A stretch of 64,000 nucleotides of DNA from Mesostigma viride (lineage: Eukaryota; Streptophyta; Mesostigmatophyceae; Mesostigmatales; Mesostigmataceae). Positions 56,724 through 64,000 of this stretch are shown here, one piece after another (the first letter of the stretch is position 1; every line of letters starts with the position of its first letter). Under the pieces are notes generated by a model that worked only from the letters and a program-made list of their open reading frames with translations, searched no databases and was not told where the DNA came from. The position numbers and the translations under genes were made by a program. Location of the stretch: contig RPFO01000744.1 of NCBI GenBank assembly GCA_009746045.1, positions 321,001 through 385,000 on the forward strand, given 5' to 3'.

Positions 56724-57492
56724 CAGCACATCAAACCACCACCACCACCACCACCACCACCACCACCACCACCACCACCACCACCACCACCACCACCACC
56801 ACCACCACCACCACCACCACCACCACCACCACCACCACCACCACCACCACCACCACCACCACCACCACCACCACCACCACCACCACCACCACCACCACCA
56901 CCACCACCACCACCACCACCACCACCACCACCACCACCACCACCACCACCACCACCACCACCACCACCACCACCACCACCACCACCACACCACCACCACC
57001 ACCACCACCACCACCACCACCACCACCACCACCACCACCACCACCACCACACCACCACACCACCACCACCACCACCACCACCACCACCACCACCACCACC
57101 ACCACCACCACCCACCACCACCACCACCACCACCACCACCACCACCACCACCACCACCACCACCACCACCACCACCACCACCACCACCACACCACCACCA
57201 CCACCACCACCACCACCACCACCACCACCACCACCACCACCACCACCACCACCACCACCACCACCACCACCACCACCACCACACCACCACCACCACCACC
57301 ACCACCACCACCACCACCACCACCACCACCACCACCACCACCACCACCACCACCACCACACCACCACCACCACCACCACCACCACCACCACCACCACCAC
57401 CCCCGACCACAACCACCACCACCACCACCACCACCACCACCACCACCACCACCCACCACCACCACCACCACCACCACCACCACCACCACCAC
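56724..57492. repeat. (CAC)n trinucleotide array of about 770 bp
   Basis: Near-pure CAC/ACC repeat with a few single-base phase shifts (ACACC or ACCCACC), so each strand shows long homopolymeric ORFs (H, T, P or G, V, W) that are artefacts. Confidence 0.95.
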
Positions 57493-57683
57493 TATTCTCA
57501 GAAGATATATACAGGCCTTTTCGTCGTCTACCATAATACATTCATAGAGGATTGTTGCTCTGGCTGCGTGCCGCAGTCATGCGTGATTTCTCATCTTAGC
57601 CAAGCTCGAGACAATGACCATGTTCACAAGATGGATGCACCACATGCGCATGTCATGGCGCCAATCGTGAAGGTTGTAATTTA

Positions 57684-57930
57684 CTACTCATATGTGTGCC
57701 CCAGGAAGCCATGGACTTGTAACATGGCGTAATTAGCCTTGGGCTTGCGCTGGTTGTCTCCTTGATTAAAGTTTTGCATGTTCATTTTGCCTATAGTATA
57801 CCACACAGTTTTTTGCAACGTCACCCACATCTGTTCGGTGCTGCCCCTTGGCACAAGCTCTACAAACAGGTCGTGGACCGGCTGGATCGCGTAGTATCTC
57901 CGCACATCTGAACCGTGTGATGCAAGATCT
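57684..57930 (-). pseudogene. Possible phosphodiesterase C-terminal fragment
   Basis: The minus-strand frame reads RRYYAIQPVHDLFVELVP, then GSTEQMWVTLQKTVWYTIG. This resembles the terminal helices of class I PDEs (F..QPL.DLFVELVP...W..L..TV.Y), as in the real gene ([12 protein letters not shown] / [11 protein letters not shown]). No metal-binding exons are seen nearby, so it may be the end of a gene lost to the CAC array and repeats, or chance. Confidence 0.3.
57747..57764 (+). mobile_element. R-family terminal sequence without clear target duplication
   Basis: GCGCTGGTTGTCTCCTTG is an exact R 3' end followed by ATTAAAG. I cannot find a matching upstream duplicate. Confidence 0.5.
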
Positions 57931-58149
57931 CCTTTGCGGCCGTTCCGAGCTTGGCACTGGATTCGTTGTCCACATCGTACGTCGCGTCTCTGCAGCAACA
58001 CGATGTTTTCTGGCATACGCGGGCTTTAATTTGGTTCCCGCCGCACACTTGAAAGTGCTGCCCTCGATCCGGATTTTTGCCTTTGCACCGTGTGCAGTTC
58101 TTGGACGTTTGGAATCATGCCATGGCTAACGTAATGACTGACTAGCTAG

Positions 58150-58482
58150 ACCTTTTCAGTGGTTTTCCATTTTCGGGTATTTCCTCGTAAATGGTGGTAG
58201 AGCGATCGCAGCAATGGTGCTCACCACTAGACACTCCCGGCCCGCAGTTCGGCTCAAAACACACGCCCTGATCAAGCAAGCTGTTTCCGACCCCACCGTC
58301 TAGGTCATCTAGTCGCTCTACACGTAAGCCAGCCATAAATTCAATGCACACTTGAGGCTACACATTTCCATCACCATTCATATTCATCATCCTGAACGAC
58401 TCGAACACGCGGACAAGATAACATTTGGCAGGCTCAAGCTACCATGGTCCGGATTCTCCCAATTTCTGGCATGCGCTGGTTG
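58150..58482 (+). mobile_element. R-family retroelement, longest copy
   Basis: A body of about 330 bp ends GCGCTGGTTGTCTCCTTAG. The reverse strand has a 69-codon frame (RLDDLDGGVGNSLLDQGVCF) also open in the partial copy at 51932. There is no tail repeat. A minus-strand NA element abuts its 3' end. Confidence 0.7.
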
Positions 58483-58942
58483 TCTCCTTAGTTAATTAAT
58501 TAATTAATTAATTAATTAATTAGGAACATCACTCCGTTGGGAGTCAATGTAGCACATATCCCTGAGAAGGGGCATATGGCTTTTAATACATCCTAGGCTA
58601 CTTCATGCAAGGGTGGGAATGTAAGCTACCCTTGCTCTAGGTGCACCAGGGCACCGGCACCACCATGCTGTCTCAGGTTCAACCCGCCTAAGGGGGGGAT
58701 CCTGGCACGGGGGAGGAAGATCATCATGGCTATACAAGGGCTAGGGCATGGCTTCTCGACCGAGAGCATCTCTCTGCATAGGCATAGCATGGCTAAATTA
58801 GAACTTAATGCAACATCCATGGGGGTCCCATTATAGACATAGCGTGGCTAAATGGTGAAGGCGTCATCCATGGGGGCCATTATGGGCGCACATGCGCGTG
58901 GGCCACATGCTAGGCTAAGCCTTACTAATCTACACTACTGGT
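58483..58942 (-). mobile_element. NA retroelement 3' UTR copy, minus strand
   Basis: A TTAA tail of about 35 bp, the hairpin, and the 3' UTR back to the base after the ORF1 stop. LINE copy 3 begins in its 5' flank. Confidence 0.8.
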
Positions 58943-58957
58943 ATATATATTCCTCTC

Positions 58958-60507
58958 TCTGCGGGCCGCCCTCGAGGCACGCACTGAGGTACTGCCCTTG
59001 ATTGCGCGCCTTCATGATTCGCAGACCAAGGGTCTGCTTCTGTGGTTTTGCGCTCACCCTCGCGTCGTTCACTGGCTCCGGGGCGCTCTTCCGGCTCAGG
59101 TCCGGCTGGCCGCCGAGGGCCACGACGAACGCATCCAGTCGGCCTTGGCGCAGCTGGTCCCGGGCCCCGACCTCCCGCCACATGCTATTCGCATTGCCTC
59201 CCTGCCTGCACGGATGGGTGGCTGCGGTCTGACTCGTGCCGCCCGGCTGGCCCCAGCAGCATTTTTGGGCTCCGTCGCTCAGTCGTGGGCGGAAAGCTGC
59301 CGGCTCCTGCCCCTTTTGGCAACGGCAGCGCCTGACCTCCTGGACCCCAGCAGCCCTTTGCCCTTCGTCACCGCCATCCAGGAGGCCTATGCTGAGATCC
59401 AGCAGGCCTGTTCTCCCGTCCGTGCCGCTCAGGCGGTACAGCGCCACCTCCCTCGCGGCACTCCCTCGGTCGCCTCCGTTCAATCTCCCGCCGCATTCCC
59501 TGCTCGCGTCATCGATAAACACCAGAAAACCTACGCGGGTATTCTGCACACGGCTGATTGGATTGCTCTTTTCGCGGACCTCAACGCCCAGGGACGTGCG
59601 TGGCTGTTCTCGCTTTCCTTGCGGAGTGTGGGCTCGGCGTACCTTCGTGCTCTTCCCATGGCCCCCCCATTCGCCTTGGCTCCCAGCCACTACTCGGTGG
59701 CGCTCCGGCACCAGCTATTTGCCCCGCAGCCTCTTGTTCCGGCCGGGCGGCCTTGTGGTAGCTGTGGGCAGCCGCTGGATCCCACGGGGACTCACTACCT
59801 TGCCTGCATGGGGGGCCAACAGAATCAGAATTGGTATTTGTATTTGCACACTGTCCTCCTGACGGTGGTGCTCGCCATGATTCGGTCGGTTTTCCCCCAC
59901 GCGAACATCCGGTCCGAGGATGCGGATGGCGCTGCCTTCTATTCCCCCAACCACCGGCCTGACATCGTGGTGCTGGACTTTGAGGGGGGTGGCCGGCATC
60001 TGCTTATTGACGTTTCGGTGGCGCGGCCCTTGGCTCTTAGCCACGTGGCTGGGGCCTCCCTCACGGCAGGTTACACGGCGGACCGGGCGGAGCGGGCCAA
60101 GCTCCTGGCCTACGGCGACGTCGGGCACCATCGTGTGGTGCCCTTTGTCCTGGAGGAGTTTGGGGCCATGGGGCCCCTGACCTCCGCCTTCTTCAAGGAG
60201 TGTTGCCGGCTCCGGGAGGACCGGCTGGACCTAGAGGGCCAGCGGGCCCCATGGTCGGCGCGGACCTGGACGTCATATTGGCGTCAGCGCTTGTCGGTGG
60301 CGCTGACTCGGGCCATGGCTGACATCATGCTCCGCCGTACGCGGGCTGATTTTGCGGTGCAGCAGGGCTATTAGGTTCCTCCCGTTAGGCGTTTCCATTG
60401 GTCTTATCGTAGTATAGAGCTTTGACATGGCTCTGTATATAGGTTTATAGCTGGGCGTTTGCTTTGGTTTGAGTGATTTCACTCTGCTGTAAGTAATTAT
60501 ATTTTTA
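58958..60507 (+). mobile_element. RLE-type LINE copy 3, 5'-truncated
   Basis: It matches copy 1 from base 1902 to the end with only a few differences. The target duplication ATATATATTCCT is at 58944-58955 and 60508-60519. Confidence 0.95.
58998..60374 (+). pseudogene. RLE-type LINE C-terminal region, open frame
   Basis: It contains the post-RT region, the zinc knuckle (CGSC..HYLAC) and the endonuclease (RPDIVVLD..LLIDV). The RT catalytic motifs are absent through 5' truncation. The frame is intact to the stop at 60374. Confidence 0.85.
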
Positions 60508-60523
60508 ATATATATTCCTACCG

Positions 60524-60900
60524 CACCGGCGGGCTTCAAAGTGCCGGACGGCAGGCGGTACCACCATTCCGTGGCAGCTTGGCCCAGTTTGCTACCGGCT
60601 GGCACACGTTTTCAGTGAATTTTGGGCTCCAGATTTAAATGCAACGTGCGGTTTGAGGCAGGGGAAAACATGCGTGGACGATAGGAATTATAGCACCGGC
60701 GGGCTTCAAAGTGCCGGACGGCAGGCGGTACCACCATTCCGTGGCAGCTTGGCCCAGTTTGCTACCGGCTGGCACACGTTTTCAGTGAATTTTGGGCTCC
60801 AGATTTAAATGCAACGTGCGGTTTGAGGCAGGGGAAAACATGCGTGGACGATAGGAATTATAGCACCGGCGGGCTTCAAAGTGCCGGACGGCAGGCGCGT
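60524..60900. repeat. Tandem repeat, 170-bp unit, 2.2 copies
   Basis: Units begin CACCGGCGGGCTTCAAAGTG at 60524, 60694 and 60864 and are nearly identical; the third is cut after about 35 bp. Confidence 0.95.
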
Positions 60901-61025
60901 TGGGGGGCGAAAACGACGACCTGGCCATGGCGGCTTGCGCCCACGCATGGCATTTACGTTTTCGTTCGAATTTTCTGACCAAACTTAGGATATTGATTTT
61001 ATACGTCCTAAAGATCATACAGGCC
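60897..61025 (-). mobile_element. Fragment related to the piggyBac-type element
   Basis: In reverse it matches about 46800-46925 (shared CGCAAGCCGCCATGGCCAGG and GTATAAAATCAAT). Confidence 0.65.
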
Positions 61026-61065
61026 TGTGCCATCTGCCTTGAGCCCTTCACTAGGAACTCGCTAC

Positions 61066-61395
61066 TGAGAAAACTGAGATTTCCTGAGATTTCCTGAGAT
61101 TTCCTGAGAAAAAAACTGAGATTTCCTGAGATTTCCTGAGATGTCCTGAGATTTCCTGAGATTTCCTGAGATTTTCCTGAGATTTCCTGAGATTTCCTGA
61201 GAAAGTGACCTGAGATTTCCTGAGATTGGCCTGAGAAAATTGGCTTTTTCTCAGGAAATCTCAGGAAATCTCAGGAAATCTCAGGGCTAAGTGGAAACTG
61301 AGATTTTACGTGGACACTGAGATTTTTTTTTCTCAGGCTGAAAATCTCAGGGCATTTTCTCAGGCGCTGAAAATCTCAGGGCATTTTCTCAGGCA
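61066..61395. repeat. TGAGATTTCCT (11-bp) array with inverted half
   Basis: About 15 direct copies (61070-61235) are followed by the same unit inverted (CTCAGGAAATCTCAGGAAAT, 61252-61284), then further AAATCTCAGGGCATTTTCTC copies. The array can fold into a long hairpin. Confidence 0.9.
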
Positions 61396-61890
61396 TGCCA
61401 AAAATGTTGCCAGAATTAAATGTGTATTCTAACAAGCATAACACCATCATGCAATAAATCCAACAATTCATTAATGAATTAAATACGTTATTAGCACATC
61501 TTGTGGTATTAGGCGTGGCATTCATGGCATCACGCTGTTTGATAGTAATGAACTTATGTTTCATTGTGGCATTCTGTGACTCATCATTTCAATACCATCA
61601 AAATATAAAACATCGACTCAAAACTGCTCTCATCCTATTTCTGGATTGCTAGCTGATGGCTCATGGCCATATAACAGCTGGCATGCCAGAGCCCAGCAAC
61701 GGTGGTTTCACTCAATATTGATGTGTACGTCTTCTCGTCGAGCTTGTATGCTCCACGATCTGCATCAAGTCATCCCCCAAAGAAAGAAAGCATACAGAAA
61801 GCAAGGAGTTAAATTTACAAACATGATAATAATGCCATATGCAACATGATATTCCAAGAATGATATAGAAGGCGGGCATGCTGCCATGCA
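61396..61890. other. Unassigned AT-rich sequence
   Basis: No gene or repeat is recognised. Confidence 0.4.
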
Positions 61891-62190
61891 TTGCGTGACT
61901 GCGTGCAGGCGTACAGCTAGGTGTGCGTGCGTGGGCGAGTGCGTGCAGTTGTGCATGAGTGCGTTTGTGCAGGCGTGCCTTGGCGGGTGGGTTGATGGCT
62001 GTGTGCAGGCGTGCGTGCGTGAGTGGGTGCGTGAGAGTGTGCAGCTATGTGTGCGTGTGCGTGCAATTGTGCATGTGCGCGTTTGTGCAGGCGTGCCTTG
62101 GTGGGTGGGTTGATGGCTGCGTGCATGCGTGCGTGCGAGGGTAGGTGCGTGGGAGTGTGCAGCTAGGTGTGCGTGCGTGCAGTCGGTGGG
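61891..62190. repeat. Tandem repeat of about 118 bp rich in GTGCG
   Basis: Units share GGGTTGATGGCTG (about 61989 and 62107) and GTTTGTGCAGGCGTGCCTTG; about 2.4 copies. Confidence 0.85.
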
Positions 62191-62302
62191 CGTGGTGAAG
62201 TCTCCGGGGTGTCGCTGTGGACATGGGTGGGGCACTGGACTCGTGGGTGATACCGTTGTGGGAGGTGAATTGGGTGGGTACTCGTGGTCCTGGGTATTGT
62301 AG

Positions 62303-62328
62303 AGTGTGTGTGTGTGTGTGTGTGTGTT
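62303..62328. repeat. (TG)n microsatellite
   Basis: About 13 TG units. Confidence 0.9.
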
Positions 62329-62339
62329 GGACTATTGGG

Positions 62340-63858
62340 GGGACCCCCCCCTTTGGCGGGGGTCATGGGGGACATTGTTATGGGTTGATTATGTAGTAGT
62401 TGTGAGTCGCAGTTGTAGGTAGCTCGTGCGTAGGTCACAGGTTCGTGTGAGGGTTGGGGATGCTTGGGTTGCGTGGGTGGCTTGGGTATGGTACGTAGGC
62501 GGGCTTGCCGGTGGTCGGTGCAGCAGTGTCAGTTATGGTTGAGTGGACAGCTGATTGGTTGCCCCGGAGGCCGGGGTGGATGGTTATGCTTCACGTGGAT
62601 GGTGGGGTGGAGTCATCGTATGTTGGGGCAGCGGGGGGCGGGGTGGGCGGGGTGCAGTGGTGTAGGGGAACCTCGTTGTGGGGCGGTAGGTTTGTTTAGT
62701 TGGTGGTTTGTTATGTTGGTGTGGAAGGTGGTGTATGTAATACGGAAGGGTGGTAGTCAGATAGGTTGGTTTGGGGGGACTCAAGGTGGATGGTCGGGTG
62801 GGTCATCGGATGGTTTGGGGGAGGAGGGCGGTGTTACGGTGTTGTGGGGGACCTCAGCGTGGGGGCGAGAGTAGTCCGTAGTCAGGTGGGGATGGATAAC
62901 GGCATGTGGATGTCTGTGACGTATATTTGTGGGTGGGGCGGGTATGGAACAGGCAGGGGAGTGGGGCGAGTGGGAGTTAGCGGGGTGGAGGGTGCTGGCA
63001 TTGTGGCGGGATGGTTGGAGGCACACGGACACACGTAATGGCAAGAGTAACTGCATGCATAGCAACATTGGACCAGCTGTTCCTAGAACATCTGCAACCC
63101 TCAGCATCCAACAACCAACAGCAACTGACAACTGCCGACAGTGACAACGTTAGCAAGATGTGACGCCAAGTCCACTGGAGACCCCGATGTAATTTCAGGT
63201 GGTTCCCAGTCCTGCCGTGTACTTCACTTAATTCGGGGCCGCACACTTCGTTTGGTGCAGCAAGGGCTCGTGGCCGGTATGGTGGTAGCCGGTAGGCTTG
63301 ATTGCCATGGATATCCGGCGTGGCGGAGGGGCCGCAGGGAGCGAGGCACCATGGAGGAGGCGATGGAGCGATTGAAGAAATGTAGGCAGTAGCCCGGTGC
63401 CCAGCAGCAGCGGAAGTGGAAATATTGCTTGACGCGGTGCGTGCGGTGGGATGGGTAGGCACTGCCTGCCATCACCCGGACATTTCCTGTTACGGCACAG
63501 CCCGCAGTCGGCCATATTGGAGCAGACGGGCCTTGCTGCGAATCGAGGGCGTGATATTGCACGGGAAAAATCATGCCGAGAGTCTCAGGGCGTCTCGCAT
63601 GGCGACAGCTGCAGCGTGAGGGCCGACAAGCTCGAGATGCAGGTCTCGTCGGTACATGTGGGCCACTGGTGAGGTCGCTAATGTGATGGAGCCCTCTCCA
63701 TCGTGCCAGTCGGACATCACTCAACAGCCAACAACGATCTTTTGTGCGACCAGCAGCCTCCGAATTCCCAAGTCCGGACTCCGGACGCAGCGCCCCTCTC
63801 CAACGGACTGCACGCGGAAATTTGAAATTCAGCCCGAAGGGCACGCGCCGCGCCAGAG
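62340..63858. other. G/T-rich strand-skewed segment, then unassigned sequence
   Basis: 62190-63020 is strongly G+T-rich on the plus strand with few C. 63050-63858 has mixed composition and may include a promoter for the exon at 63859. No gene is recognised. Confidence 0.4.
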
Positions 63859-63931
63859 ATGGCACAGGAAGTGGACGTTGCACGTGAATTGGAGAACGCC
63901 ACCGTGACAAAGACCAAGGCGATAACGGCAG
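63859..63931 (+). CDS. Putative first coding exon of an unknown gene
   Basis: An ATG in the context CCAGAGATGG opens MAQEVDVARELENATVTKTK, with charged helical character, and reaches a good donor, GCAG|GTACGC, at 63931. The next exon would lie beyond the window. I do not recognise the protein; the call rests on composition, start context and donor only. Confidence 0.35.
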
Positions 63932-64000
63932 GTACGCAGCCTTGGCAGCGCCATAATTTTACTTGGACACCATGCGCGGTGCTGTAGGCAGCCATATATA

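Noticed and set aside
56371-57732. Long histidine-, threonine- or proline-repeat ORFs on both strands
   Set aside because: They are translations of the (CAC)n array; all frames are open for that reason alone.
36106-60507. CRISPR-like direct repeats
   Set aside because: Repeats here are LINE monomers, retro-tails and target duplications in eukaryotic DNA; there is no regular repeat-spacer array.

Overview
The window is nuclear DNA of a eukaryote, most likely a green alga (Chlorophyta, probably chlorophycean). The reasons are intron-rich GC-rich genes, an augmin subunit next to a membrane-anchored class I cyclic-nucleotide phosphodiesterase, TGTAA-type polyadenylation signals at retrotransposon 3' ends, and a very dense mix of LINEs, non-autonomous retroelements, TTAA-type DNA transposons and microsatellites. 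The lineage is inferred from gene content, not proven.

Three host genes are well supported. A two-transmembrane cyclic-nucleotide phosphodiesterase runs on the minus strand at 13784-26094 in about 12 exons. HAUS1/AUG1, the augmin coiled-coil subunit, runs on the plus strand at 28336-35695 in 5 exons whose phases all agree and give 283 aa. An intronless F-box/cysteine-type LRR protein is on the minus strand at 52234-54012. The phosphodiesterase and HAUS1 are divergent, about 2.2 kb apart. A possible first exon of a further gene is at 63859, and a phosphodiesterase-like C-terminal fragment lies at 57.7-57.9 kb.

The rest is mobile DNA. (1) Three nearly identical copies of an RLE-type (R2/NeSL-like) LINE at 1-3452, 40237-42325 and 58958-60507; two are 5'-truncated with 11-12 bp target duplications at ATATATATTC. 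(2) A partial Ty3/gypsy element with a viroplasmin-like extra ORF (3453 to about 8000). (3) A LINE with a YADD reverse transcriptase plus many ORF1-only or RT-less relatives that share a 3' hairpin (core CTCCCAACGGAG) and a TTAA/CAATT tail. (4) TTAA-flanked DNA elements (32328-34513, 45472-47170, 49292-51608), a CACTA-like element (37516-37995) and another TIR element (44557-45049). (5) A short retroelement family, here called R, ending in TTGTCTCCTTG, with inserts as short as 8 bp still flanked by perfect target duplications. Because many elements sit inside one another, several empty sites can be read within the window.

The two most unusual signals are the R micro-insertions, and degenerate tandem copies of exon edges (with splice sites) in the introns of both multi-exon genes.
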